Made by a program: the position numbers and the translations under genes
Shown here: positions 45,131-56,109 of the stretch, piece after piece
Layout: each line of letters opens with the position of its first letter
How positions within the stretch are numbered: position 1 is the first letter of the stretch
Notes under the pieces: generated by a model
The model's database searches: none
What the model was told of the DNA's origin: nothing
The model's input: only the letters and a program-made list of their open reading frames with translations
Source of the DNA: Gonatopus flavifemur
Taxonomy: Eukaryota > Arthropoda > Insecta > Hymenoptera > Dryinidae
Reading direction: 5' to 3'
Length of the DNA stretch: 64,000 bases
NCBI GenBank assembly: GCA_018340375.1
Contig: JAFFJZ010000039.1
Span: forward strand, 1,426,001-1,490,000

Positions 45131-46661
45131 ATCCCACTCTTGAGGTGTATGGGTCTCTGCCTCAAGATCTCACACAGTTCAGGAAACAGTCTGAAGCAAT
45201 CCAGAGTCCTCCTCATCAGAAATCCCCAAAAAAATCGATATAAATTGCTAAAAACTATTTTTCCTTATATCTCCTCTCCCTTTGAGGTACAAACGGAAAT
45301 ATCATCGGTACATTCAAGTACAAACGAAGCCCTTTCAAATGACACCCAGATCGTCCCTATCGGTTCCAGTCACAGGCGGGGGCATGAGCCCCCGGGCCGT
45401 ATCTCCGCCCCCTTTGAGGTACAAACGAAAATTTTTGCGGTACAATCAGGTACAAACGATGCTCTTCCGATTGCCGTATATAAGTTCCAAATTCGTTCCG
45501 GGTCCCGGCCAAGTTCACGGAGGTATGAGACCTATTGTGGATAGGAAGTATATGTACGTACAAGGTATATGAAATGAGATGAATGAAACAGAGTATATAA
45601 AATTATCGTTCAACGAGAGAAATAATGATAATGAATGATCAAGGGAACGTATAAATAGAATATAAGACGAGGGGCCGTTCACTCTCGAGTCAGACGATCT
45701 TGACGCTCAACCAGTGATGCCAGCATTTGGTCGACCGAGTCGATTTACCTTCTCCATCCGACCATTTCTCATCCCCACCATTCCAGCCGGGTGTACGTAC
45801 ACATTAAAACCCGTATTCATGTGATTCGGAAGTGGTCGGCTCACTTCAAGTCGGCTCGGACAATCGAGAGAGAACAGACTATCCGTCGGTCTTTGTCTTC
45901 TCAATATGTTTTACGATCGGCTAACTCCGTGCAAGACCGGGAGAAGTTTGAGGCCCACGCGGTCGACTTACCGAGAGGTTCCACCGCTTTTCCTTTTCCA
46001 AGTGACAATTTTATTGTAATCAGTATCGAACTGGCTTACCCGGCACTCCGGGCAATTCTCGGCCGGGGCCCTTCGATATTTTTTCTTTGTTTTCTTTGCA
46101 ATTATAGATCTGATGCATCGCATCATTCAATTGGATTGAAGTCGAATGTACGTAAATAATTTTCAAATTATTATTCATGTTTCATAAATTTTATGAGATT
46201 ATTGGTTATTCTTATGATTGATTATGGAGCTCTCAAGAACTCCTATATGTATTCTATGGAAATTTTCTGATAGTCCCGCATTCTTATTCATTATTTTGAA
46301 TCTTGATAATCCTCCAATGAATTCCATTGGAATTGTCAATAAATCGATGGTTGAAAAATTCTGAGATAGTTTGGGGATCCATGATGAATATCCTGCGGTG
46401 GATTCCATAATTTTTACTGGTTAATCAATTCTCAGAAATCAGTATGACATTCCAATGAGGATGATCAAATCAACATCGATTGTCAGATGTTGATCAACAT
46501 CAAAATAATGAGACTGAATATTCAATTGATTGAGTGCAAATTATTTTCAATGGACTGAAGAATTAGATGTGAGCATTCAAATTGATATTTCATCATTCCA
46601 CACACTATCAGTCTCTTTCCTCCGCTGCATTGCTTCATAGACGTGATGATCCATATATATA

Positions 46662-48693
46662 CAGGGTGGGGCATTTAAAGTGTCGCGGGCGTTTTTTCCA
46701 AAAATGAAGTGAGATACGAGAAAATTTTTCGGACAAAAGTTGTAGGGTACCGAGGGGGACATCCGATGGTGGCCTTGGCTTTGACCTCAAATCTCATCTT
46801 CAAGGGCATTCTGAGATCAACTCTTGTTTTTTGAATAGCATTTCATATTTTTCACTGCAGATTTGGATTCTAGGTCAAAAAACAAGAAACTTTTGTGTGA
46901 ACCATTTTCCTGAAATCCGCAAAAATGGCGCTCTAATCGATATTGTTCCATTTTGAATCTGACATTCGAATAACTCGAAAACGAAGGGTCTTGCGAAAGA
47001 ATGTTTGGTACAAAAAATGTCAATACACAACAGATTTCAATCGTCTACATTACCACCATTCAGAGCTCACGCGATGTAAACAAACGACGAGGTTCAGTGA
47101 AAATGCACGATTTTGAAAGTCAGTTTGTCAGTTACATTTGATTATTACTTGGTTTATGACAAATTGAGAATCATGGATATCCGACACACGGTTTCTGAAA
47201 AGATCGATATGATCTACATTTACGGTGAAGTGCATAAGAACCCCAGACAAGCATATGACTTGTATGCCGAACGATTTCCTGAAAGAACAACGCCATCCAT
47301 TAGGTATTTTCAACGCATTACAAAATTATTCTCAGAAACGGGAGGTGTTACAAGGGAAAAACGACATCGAATGAGAACTGTTAGCGGAGAAAATGCGGAA
47401 GTTAATGTACTAGCTGCAGTAGCCAATAATCCACACGTGAGCTCTCGTGAAATTGAACTCCATTCGGGAATTTCTCGAAGAAGTGTTCTTCGAATACTGA
47501 AACGTCACAAATTCCATCCGTATCACATTTGTTTGCATCAAGACCTTCACGGTGATGATTTCGAGAATCGTGTACAGTTTTGTCGATGGGGTCTAGCGCG
47601 AATGCACAATAACAACTTCATCAACATATTATTTTCTGATGAGTCGACGTTCACTAATCATGGTCAAGTAAATCGACATAATATGCATTACTGGGCGACA
47701 GAAAATCCAAGATGGTTACGTCAAGTAGAGCATCAAAGACAATGGGCTGTGAATGTTTGGTGTAGTATTTTTCGATCTCGAGTAATTGGACCGTACTTCA
47801 TTGCAGATACGCTAAATGGAGAGGAGTACAGACATGTCTCAGATCAAGTACTTCCAACATTACTTGAAGACATACCTATTCAGGAACGATTGAATATGTG
47901 GTATCAACACGATGGTTGTCCATCCCATTATGCAGTCACAGCTCGAGAAATATTGGACAGAGATTATCCTGGACGATGGATAGGACGTCGTGGACCAGTT
48001 CATTGGCCTGCCCGTTCTCCGGATCTTACTTCTCCAGATTTTTTTTTATGGGGATACATAAAAGATACAGTTTATCAACAAGCACCGACTACACCTGAGA
48101 ATATCCGTCAACGAATCATCAATGCATGCGCGAGCATCAATGAAGATATTTTAGCACGAGTTCAGCAATCTTCCGTAAAACGTTTTGAAATGTGTATTGA
48201 AGTCGAAGGCCATCATTTTGAGCATCTACTGCATTAAAATTATCCAAGTGATGTAGGCGATTGAAATGTGTTGTGTTTTGTCTGTTATACCCCATCACCT
48301 CCGTTTCAGTTCAAGGGGTCCCCCTTGGAATCAGACAACTTTTGTCCGAAACATTCTCCTCCAAGACCCTTCGTTTTCGAGTTATTCTAATGTCAGATTC
48401 AGTATGGAACGATATCGATTAGAGCGCCATCTTTGCGGATTTCAGGAAAATGGTTCAGACAAAAGTTTCTTGGTTCTTGACCTAGAATCCAAATCTGCAG
48501 TAAAAAATATGAGATGCTATGTAAAAAATAAGAGTTGACCTCAGAATGCCCTTGAAGCTGAGATTTGAGGTCAAAGCCAAGGCCACCATCGGATGTCCCC
48601 CTCGGTACCCTACAACTTTTGTCCGAAAAATTTCCTCCTATCTCATTTTATTTTCGGAAAAAACGCCTGTGACACTTTAAATGCCCCACCCTG
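46662..48693 (+). mobile_element. Mariner (DD41D) with about 350-bp TIRs
   Basis: A 2032-base element starting CAGGGTGGGGCATTTAAAGT and ending with the reverse complement, flanked by TA on both sides (46660-46661 and 48694-48695). Inverted repeats extend about 350 bases into each end (46662 to about 47010 and about 48341-48693), much longer than in classical mariners. It carries one intact transposase gene. Because it sits inside the left TIR of the giant hAT, and the right TIR shows the uninterrupted sequence near 57190, it is the younger of the two. Confidence 0.95.
47173..48237 (+). CDS. Mariner-type transposase, DD41D, intact
   Basis: A 354-codon open frame from ATG 47173 (MDIRHTVSEKIDMIYIYGEV). 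It performs cut-and-paste transposition at TA sites. The N-terminal half has helix-turn-helix segments (NPHVSSREIELHSGISRRSV). The catalytic domain has ILFSDESTF (first Asp), YQHDGCPSHYAV (second Asp) and WPARSPDLTSPDFFLWGYIK (third Asp); I count 41 residues between the second and third. Length and motif order are those of a full IS630-Tc1-mariner transposase. A longer frame begins at 47113 but only with a non-ATG codon. It lacks visible lesions, the only such transposase in the window, so recent or current activity is possible. Confidence 0.93.
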   Translation: MDIRHTVSEKIDMIYIYGEVHKNPRQAYDLYAERFPERTTPSIRYFQRITKLFSETGGVTREKRHRMRTVSGENAEVNVLAAVANNPHVSSREIELHSGISRRSVLRILKRHKFHPYHICLHQDLHGDDFENRVQFCRWGLARMHNNNFINILFSDESTFTNHGQVNRHNMHYWATENPRWLRQVEHQRQWAVNVWCSIFRSRVIGPYFIADTLNGEEYRHVSDQVLPTLLEDIPIQERLNMWYQHDGCPSHYAVTAREILDRDYPGRWIGRRGPVHWPARSPDLTSPDFFLWGYIKDTVYQQAPTTPENIRQRIINACASINEDILARVQQSSVKRFEMCIEVEGHHFEHLLH

Positions 48694-48717
48694 TATATGG
48701 ATCGAAATATTACAAGA

Positions 48718-48788
48718 CCCCATAGCCTAGCGGTAAAAGACATGGTTCCTGCGAAAGAACGGTCGAGTTCGATTCTGTGTGGAGGCAT
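48718..48788 (+). ncRNA. tRNA-like module in the hAT terminal repeat
   Basis: Has a box A-like TAGCCTAGCGG and, about 38 bases later, a box B-like GAGTTCGATTC, the internal RNA polymerase III promoter spacing of tRNAs. The inverted counterpart in the right TIR (about 57102-57172) keeps both boxes. Stems, especially the T stem, pair poorly, so it is not a working tRNA. A SINE captured by the element is one explanation. Confidence 0.4.
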
Positions 48789-48929
48789 TTCATTTTTTTT
48801 GTCATCTCTCTGGTGAATAATTTAATTTCACATCCAATTATCATTTTTCATGTCATTACATCGTCATGTTATCAATATCCCTGATGTTTCAGAATGCACT
48901 CGCGGAGTTGACCAAGGACTGGTTCGAGT

Positions 48930-49430
48930 CGATTGAAAATTTCCCAAATATTCGTGTCCGTGAGATAGAGATCGATCGATTCGAAATCTTCTGAGAATAA
49001 AAATGAATATCACTTCGGAGGAACGTTTTTGAGAAAGTATACTTGCAAATTCCATCAAACTCTTCAACGAATTGGTGGAAAAATTTGAAAACTTGGAATC
49101 TTTGTGGAATATAAACCGATCAATTCGGAATCTTCTGAAAAGAAAGACAATGGATATCACTCCGAAGGAACGTTTCTAAAAGAGTGTAGTCGCAGATCCC
49201 ATCAATTCCTGTGACAAATTGATGGAAAAATCTCAGAAACTTGTGTCCATCGATTGTGTCCAGAGACCGATCGATTCGCAATCTACTGAAATGAAAAATG
49301 AAATCACTTCGGAGGAACGTTTTCAAAAAAGTATACTTGCAAATCCCATCAAACCCTTTGACGAATTGATAAAAAAATTTCGAAACTTTGTCTCCGTGGA
49401 ATATAGACCGATCGATTCTGGATCTCCTCT
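48930..49430. repeat. Tandem repeats of the hAT left TIR
   Basis: At least three units of about 148 bases, each with GAGGAACGTTTT, CTTGCAAAT(T/C)CCATCAAA and GACCGATCGATTC-like words. They are inverted relative to the units at 56110-56950. Degenerate extra units appear at 51060-51260. Confidence 0.88.
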
Positions 49431-49431
49431 G

Positions 49432-49571
49432 AATTCATATAGAGCTCTGGAGGAGTTCAATCTGTCTGACATTAACAAGTTCTTTGAGAGTACTCAACTC
49501 ATACTCCTAATATTCTCAAAGAGCTTGTTAATGTCCGACAGATTGAAAACCTCCAGACCTCCATATGAATT
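49432..49571. repeat. 140-bp hairpin
   Basis: Two arms of about 60 bases, with shared words AATTCATAT and CTGACATTAACAAG (right arm CTTGTTAATGTC), separated by about 18 bases. It sits just inside the left TIR satellites. It may be a small MITE or a structural end of the TIR. No target duplication was seen. Confidence 0.75.
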
Positions 49572-50514
49572 TATTAGTTTGAAAAGGAATGCTTGAAGAG
49601 TTCTATTCTTGCTCTTGAGAAAGAATTCTCCGTGTGTTACCTGGGCGGGTTGGTAGCGTTCAAGTCAGTCACCTTAGCCGGTCGGCTATCGTGGCTTGCT
49701 TACGTACTTACAAATTATGGCCTTACTTAGAGAACGTCAACTCTTCAAAATGTTCATACCTCAGGATTTTTATAGTTTGTACTTGACTTCCATCAAGAAG
49801 GGAGATTATGATAATGAATATAATAAAAGATTGTCATTCATCATAACTACGTATTTCTTTGGTTCGTATGATACTATTGATGTGATCTCGATTTTATAGC
49901 TGTTGTGGAATTCTGGCTCTTTCTTGGTTGCGCCTGTAAACGGCCAGCCGTTCCTACGCTTACCACTCGCTTATGTGTGTCTGTGTGTGTGTGAATTTTC
50001 GATACGAACTGCTTGTACGCTTGGAATTCAAATTAGTCGTTACGAAGCGTTCGGTACCTCGTGCTTGTTCTCTATTCGATCGAAGCAGTGAGAAATTTCC
50101 TAGTTTTCTTGTATTTTGCGTGCGGAAATATTCTATTGTCTTTAATCGTGCTCGATAATAGGGGCTTGGAAAATCTCCTTGTGTGAAGCCTTTGTTCGAG
50201 AGTGCTGGAGTGGGTTTTACCGTGCAACTCACTGCTTCGTGTTTCGAACGTGGAGTAACGACTCGCCGCTTGTTTGGTTAGCGAAAATTTAGTTTTTAAG
50301 TGATCGTTGTGATCTATGAATTGAAGCTTGTTCAGATAAAGGTACTGAACGGATTAGTTATAAACTAATTGGGAATCGAGTCGGGAATCAGCTATTGTTT
50401 GTTGAAGGGAAATTTAACGAGTTTGAGATTATTAAACTTTTGGTTCAAACTCATTCGCTTTAGTTTTTTTTTTTTATATATAACTTCCAATTCCCTTACA
50501 ATAGCCGTAGGGAA
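49572..50514. other. hAT interior, no gene
   Basis: Includes a somewhat G+C-richer stretch (about 49900-50330) that could be promoter or leader for the transposase gene. No recognisable coding sequence. Confidence 0.35.
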
Positions 50515-50761
50515 TACACGCAGAAAAGTATACGGTAACGGTTACTATGAGAAATAGTAATTTGGTGACAGATATTCAAAAATTGTAATAAGTACCATTC
50601 AGAATCGGAGTAAGCGCGGTAAACTGTTTACGTTACCATGGAAACGATAGGTTAACATCGTAATGATCACCAAATTGCGAGTCGTCACTCAATTCCTATT
50701 CTGAAGTCGTGACGAGAACCAGAGCTAATATTGATCAATCCCATATACTTTTCTCCGTGTA
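50515..50761. mobile_element. 247-bp MITE with TACACGGAGAAAAGTATA ends
   Basis: Starts TACACGCAGAAAAGTATACG and ends with the reverse complement of TACACGGAGAAAAGTATATG. The ends match at about 18 of 20 positions. The interior has no coding sequence. A target duplication is unclear. Confidence 0.7.
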
Positions 50762-52116
50762 GAGATTCTTATGATCGAAATACGGATTCCAATGATAACT
50801 ATACATCCTGTTGGTCCATATAATACTGTTCTCGAAATTTTCATTCTGTCTTTGCAAGTAACAGGGCTCCTTATGATCGAAATACGGATTTTTATGGGAA
50901 GTATATTCTTTCTATAATAACATACAGTTCAACCGTGAGAATATCGTATTCCAGTACTAAAGAGAAAGTCAATATCCCTAAACATACAGATATTAACAGT
51001 TTGTATCTAAAGTTCTACAATGCGATTTGCATAATCCATCTCCCTCCGTGCTGTGATGAAAAATGGATAGCATTCTAGAGGAATGTTTTTAAAGAAGTTT
51101 GATTGCGAATTTTATCAAATCCTGTGACAAATTGATGATAAAATTTGTTTCCGTGGCATATAGGCCAATCAATTTGGAATCTTCTGGAATTAATAGTAAA
51201 CAGCACTTTTGAGGTACGTTTTGAAACAGTGCACTTGCAAATGTTGTACTCCTCTGTGCATCAACCAGGAGGTGAATTGGGAGCGAATGCGTTCTTTCAA
51301 CCCTTAGAGGAAGGATTTCCTAATCCCAGTCAGGAATATGAATCCAACAATTTGGATTCCACATCGAAATGATATTTCCACTGAGAAAAAAATTCACCCC
51401 TCATTCTGAACGAACAAGATATTTCTGAATTTAAAGATGTAAACAACGAGATGGAAGTTAGAATTCATTAGAATACGTTGGATTCAATACTTGGAATTCT
51501 TCCCAATTTTTATAATCCAAAATCTGGAATAATGATTGGACACTGTATGTAATTGAAAATCCAATCGCTCCAATCCAATCAATCCTCATCACATCTGGAA
51601 TGAGAGAAACGAAAAACAGTCATGAATATGAAAATTCGATTATACTGAAAATCGCATGTTTATACTGAAAACTGTGATATATTTCTCCTACACTGTCTGA
51701 CAAGGAGAGGGATATTTCCACTCACTCTGTCAATTTAGCGATTGAAAAATGTCGTCATTTACGTAATGTTTTTCTTCCTTGATGCGGAATCATTATTGGA
51801 ATTATCGTATGAGAATTACATTGATTCACAAAATGTATTGATCCATACCTAAAAAGCATTCATTACGACATTGTGTCTATGCACTGTATTGTACCAAAGG
51901 ATGGGATTTTCGAATCGCCAACGTATTTATCAAAACAAAACACTGCGCGACACCAACTGTTCATGTTCTTCTTTCCTCTCATATATTGCATATGTGATAC
52001 GGACCGAGGTCGACGTCTTTCCGATCACCTATAGTTTTGAATCCGATTTTGGATTATAAAATAATTGCAAAAGGTTTGAAGTGTTGAATTCAACAGTATT
52101 CTGATAAATTCTGTGT
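50762..52116. other. hAT interior with degenerate satellite units
   Basis: 51060-51260 contains sequence related to the TIR satellites (GGCATATAGGCCAATCAATT, GAGGTACGTTTT, CTTGCAAATG). The rest is AT-rich without features. Confidence 0.4.
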
Positions 52117-52167
52117 TTGATCTTACGGTTCATAGTTTTGTATTCAAAAATATTCAGTTTGATCAGA

Positions 52168-54405
52168 ATGGAGGGTGGTGATTTTGTAGTTGATAAGAAA
52201 AAAAAAAGCAATCCATATTTTTCGCGAAATTGGTTGCTCAAAGACCCTGAGTGGAAAATGTGGGTTCGTGAAGATCCAAGTGATAGCTCGAAATTTTTTT
52301 GTGACATATGCCGAAGGGGTGTTTGGTGTGATGGCCCTGCAAGGATCAGAGCCCATTCCAAGAGCCAACATCATTCGCAACAGAGCAAGTTGTTCCATTT
52401 CGGTCGAGATAATGTAGATTCTTCTCCTTCTCCCTCTAAAACTTTTAAAAATGTCAAATCCATAGTTTCGGATGTTCCATCTCTTGATGGGATATCACCA
52501 GGAGGGCAATGTGTCAATTCCATTCCTCAGTCTTTTCGTGATAGGATCGTTGTAGGTGGGGCCGATGCTGTTCCTTCATGCCGTGATGACTTGTCAATAA
52601 ATGATAACGTTGATCAATTGGGTGCCGTTCGTGAGGGGTATGAGAATTGAGATCTTCTCCAAGGATCTGATTCTCCTCCTGTTAGGAATAATAATAATAA
52701 TAGTCACGTATCGGATGTTTATTCTTTTGTTCATGGAAGTTCAGTCCAAAATTCACATAGACTTTTGCGAAAAGCTGACGATAGATTGGAAAATTCGTTT
52801 AATTCGTCTTCTTTGAATGATGATCGTTTGGGATGTTCCCAAGATCTAAATCCTCCTCAATTGAATGCTGCCTCGTCTTCTGCTCCTTCACAATGCCAGC
52901 AAACAATTGGATTAGAAAGTTCGAATCCGGATGATGAGCCTCCAGATCTTAAAACAAGAGTTCAAATGGCAGAAATTCGTTTTGCGACAATTTTCGCAGA
53001 AAAAAGTATTCCTTATAGTCATGCAAAGGACCTCTTGCTCCTTATGTAAGTTATAGGGAAGGAACCAGAAGTGCTTCAAAAAATGACGATGAGTCGTACA
53101 AAATTAACAAATATTGTGAATAGGGTTATCCGCGTTCAAGAAACAAACCGATTATCGGATGTTCTACGCCACACAATTTGCAGTTCACGAAGACGAAACG
53201 TCAGATATAACGGATGAAAAATGGATGACATTCATGGCTCGTTATATCGAACCACATACATTGGAAGTCAGATGTGAATTATTGCAAATGATTCATTTAG
53301 ATGCTGCTGATTGCTTCGCTTCTAAATTGTTTAAAAGTTTTAGAAACACATTATGGAAAAATCAGATTCCGATTAGCAATATTGTTGCATTAGGTACTGA
53401 CAACGCATCTGTCATGATGGGGAATAAATCTTCTTTCAAAACAAAATCGATGAAAAAAAATCCACAGATTTTGATGTTCCCATGTATTTGTCATTCTTCC
53501 GCTTAGGCAGCAAGTGTTCCATGTGCCATGAACCCACCGAATTGCGAGCAACTGATTGCAGGTTTGACTACTTTCATCAATGGTAGTCTCAAGAGAACTG
53601 CGATATTCAAAGATTTTCAGGATAGTTTTCAAGAAAGTAATTAACAAATCTTAAAATTCGCGAAAACTTGTTGGTCAACCCGGCATCAATGCATTGTGAC
53701 AATCTTAGAGAATTGGATCACTTTGGAAAACTTTTTATTTGAACAAGTGGTTTCTGATCGTTGTCAACCTGCTGAAAAATTGTTGAATCTTTTGAAGGAT
53801 CCTGCGATGCAAGCGTACTTTTTCATTTTTATCGTATACTCTCGTATAATATAATGCATCCTTCCAGAGAGAACAAACAATGATACATCTACTGCAACCA
53901 CACTCACTTGATTTGTTAGTGTTTTTCTTGAAAAAATTTTCAAACCCACGCTACTAAATCACTTGGACTTGATCAAGTGTGTGAATTTTTCTTCACCCGC
54001 GAACAATTAGCTCTGGGAAATATCGATGTGGGCAGTGAATGCGAAGGACATTTGGAAAATCTGAACCCTGAAAATATTCCAAAAGTAAATGAAGTACGCC
54101 AAAATTGTTCGAAATTTTACATCACCGCTTCTACAGAAATTTTGGAACGACTTCCTACACATGATCTTTTTTTGTATCCTGTCACTGCATTAGGAACAGA
54201 AATTGCTTCATTTGGACCGGATCGACAAAAAACTGCATCGATGATTATTCACGCTAGTCGGAAATTGGGCGGTTTCGATGAAAATTCTCTGAGGGAAGAA
54301 TGGAATTCTATGTACTTTTTGGATCTCACATTGAGACGTGATTTATTGATTGATCCACGCACATATTCTAAGAGGGATTGGAGTCTCAAAATACTGTGGG
54401 GCTGA
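52168..54405 (+). pseudogene. hAT transposase, broken and 3'-truncated
   Basis: ATG at 52168 (MEGGDFVVDKKKKSNPYFSR). A BED/U1-type zinc finger follows (FFCDICRRGVWCDGPARIRA, then HSKSQHH), then a Ser/Asn-rich linker, and the catalytic region with DETSDITDEKWMTFM near 53190, LGTDNASVMMG near 53395 and CICHSS. SLKRTAIFKDFQDSF lies further on, and GSECEGHLENL with RQNCSKFYI in 53977-54405. In-frame stops lie at 52648, 53047, 53504 and 53642. Frameshifts or deletions lie near 53160 and between 53830 and 53977. The C-terminal dimerisation block with the last catalytic Glu is missing after about 54405. It resembles the zinc-finger hAT-like proteins common in arthropods. Confidence 0.9.
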
Positions 54406-55136
54406 CGAACCACGGCGTCTTGATCTTGGATTGTGCATCTCTCTTAGTTTTCGATTATTCATCTTGGACATTTCCAATAGGTTTCGAGTTCCATAATTTC
54501 ATATCGACGAATCAGTTTCATTGCGATATCGAGGACTTCGATATTGCACATGTAAACTTGATCATCGAACACCCAGACAGCACAACGTGCCACTGCAGCG
54601 TTCATCGAATTTTTATAGAACGTAGGGGAGGTGTTCTGGACGTTCAGAAAACATCCTCGAAATGTATTTTGCTTCTGGGTCATATTTCATGTTATTTTCT
54701 CCTAATTTGTGGATAATCTCCGGTACACATTACAAAACACAAACGGTACAGTGGCATATCACATACATATATATATATATATATATATGTATACCATAGT
54801 TGATTAGGTAGTCTTCCTAATTCCCCTTCTGATTCTTGCATCGCAACATTCATAATTTTTCATTACGTTCTTTATTAGAATTAATTCAACGATAATCTTT
54901 TGGGAATATTTTGAAAGAGGAGGACATTTCAATCCCATTTTGTTGGTGAGGCTTCTTCCCCCGTCCGTATAGCATCTTCCCCTCCCCCCCCTCAGGCTGT
55001 CGGGCGAGAGTCAGGCAGTCTATTCATCACTGCACTTACTGTTTTGTAGTGTTCCGGGGATCATGATCGAGCAACAAGGACCACGCAACTCGGGACGTGA
55101 ACAGCAATTCTCATTGCTGAAGAGAAAGTATCGTGG
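54406..55136. other. hAT interior, no gene
   Basis: Overlapping frames at 54378-54716 have no recognised motif. An (AT)n tract lies at about 54768-54790. A C-rich patch at about 54958-54990 is noted. The missing transposase C-terminus is not found here. Confidence 0.4.
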
Positions 55137-55144
55137 AATAGGCC

Positions 55145-55291
55145 CAGTGGTGCCAGTATCCCCTAGAGAAATCTTAAGATTTTTTGGCATTGGTAATTTC
55201 TTTCTAAATTGAAAATATAATTGGCCGGTTATACAAGAAATAACAAATCATCAGATGCTGAAGATTTTTCTAGGGAATACTGGCAACGCTG
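55145..55291. mobile_element. 147-bp hAT MITE with perfect 8-bp duplication
   Basis: Starts CAGTGGTGCCAGTATCCCCT and ends with the reverse complement of CAGCGTTGCCAGTATTCCCT. AATAGGCC flanks it exactly at 55137-55144 and 55292-55299. The CAGTGGTGCCAG start resembles the CAGTGATGCCAG start of the giant hAT that contains it, so the same transposase family may have moved both. It has no coding capacity. Confidence 0.95.
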
Positions 55292-55299
55292 AATAGGCC

Positions 55300-56109
55300 T
55301 ACTGGGTATGCCACGTTAACCTTGAGAAGAAGGTTAGACGGAGAAATTATAATGAGTTCCCAGGTCACAATTCTGGGAAATCTACAGGAACATTCTGGAG
55401 GATTTCTCGGGATTCTGGAACATGTCTTATGGCGCACGTCAAGATAACTCGGAGATATCTTATGGGAGATGTTTTTAGTAATTCTAAAAGATACATTCAG
55501 AAAACCATGAGAAATCTCACATCAAGATTCCGAAGCCACCTTTTGGTGTTCTATGAGACTTCCTCCCAAATTCTCCAAGACATCTTGCAGAATGATCCAA
55601 AAGAATGATCCAAAATTGTGATGCGAGACACATGATTTATATTGGCTCTAGACCCCAACCAGAAAGCGAATGTCATTATAATATAGAACTGATGTCAAAC
55701 ACATCGATCCTATTGAACTCCTCCCTGATCCCCATACGCTACATCCGGGGGAAGAAGTTGTAAAATTTACATCTTATGGAGTCTAAATTTGAATGATTTC
55801 GAAAAATAATCCGAGCTATCACAATCTCAGTTGATTTTACAGCGGGAGAGTACGATATCCATGAGCTGTGGCATATCTCACATGCACTGTTATGAGATCC
55901 CCTCAAATTCTGGTAGCTCAGACTATTTCAGGAATCGTCCGAATAGGGACTCTGTGAGATATGCAATTAACAACTCCTTCTTTCTTAGTTGAGGTATCGT
56001 TTCAATCTAGAATAAAAATCGATGGATTTGTATAACTGGCTGGAATTGAGCTATTCTTCTTCTCAGGGTTGAAGAAAAAGCATTCGCTTGTACTTCACCT
56101 ACTGGGTGA
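55300..56109. other. hAT interior, no gene
   Basis: Nothing recognised before the right-hand satellite array begins near 56110. Confidence 0.4.

Larger units (their letters stand above)
42674..45522. mobile_element. Foldback element of 164-bp repeats
   Basis: A 2849-base near-complete palindrome. Outer 392-base caps (42674-43065 and 45131-45522) are inverted copies starting CTCCGTGAACTTGGCC. Inside them lie arrays of a 164-base unit, eight on the left and five on the right, meeting around 44340. GTATGAGAC (42665-42673 and 45523-45531) is a perfect 9-bp duplication, and the paralogous terminal repeat at 20.9 kb has an unoccupied site. Long tandem-repeat arms without a gene match foldback-type elements such as those known in Drosophila; 9 bp suggests a MULE-like transposase, but the superfamily is unproven. 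Confidence 0.9.
42055..45680. repeat. Polinton terminal repeat, copy 2, split by a foldback
   Basis: 42055-42673 and 45532 to about 45680 together match 20753-21500 in reverse orientation. The outer end starts AGTAGTAAGTGTTCTGG. The intervening 42674-45522 is an inserted foldback element. The interior of this Polinton should continue to the right, through 45681-45711 and, after the giant hAT, at 58173. Identity to copy 1 is roughly 80-85% by eye. Calling it a Polinton end rests on its pairing with the repeat that follows the integrase gene. Confidence 0.7.
45712..49430. repeat. Left TIR of the giant hAT (with mariner inside)
   Basis: Pairs with 56110-58164 in reverse complement at about 90% identity by eye in the outer part. 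The order from the outside is a G+C-richer 400-base block, AT-rich sequence, the mariner insertion, a tRNA-like module near 48720, then tandem repeats. Excluding the mariner it is about 1.7 kb. Confidence 0.9.

Noticed and set aside
42574..45544. Two similar protein frames (42574-43056 reverse, 45140-45544 forward) as a duplicated gene
   Set aside because: They are the two inverted caps of the foldback element and encode no recognisable domain. The similarity is explained by the palindrome.
48718..48788. A genuine tRNA gene
   Set aside because: Box A and box B-like words are present, but the T and acceptor stems do not pair well and the sequence is part of a transposon TIR.
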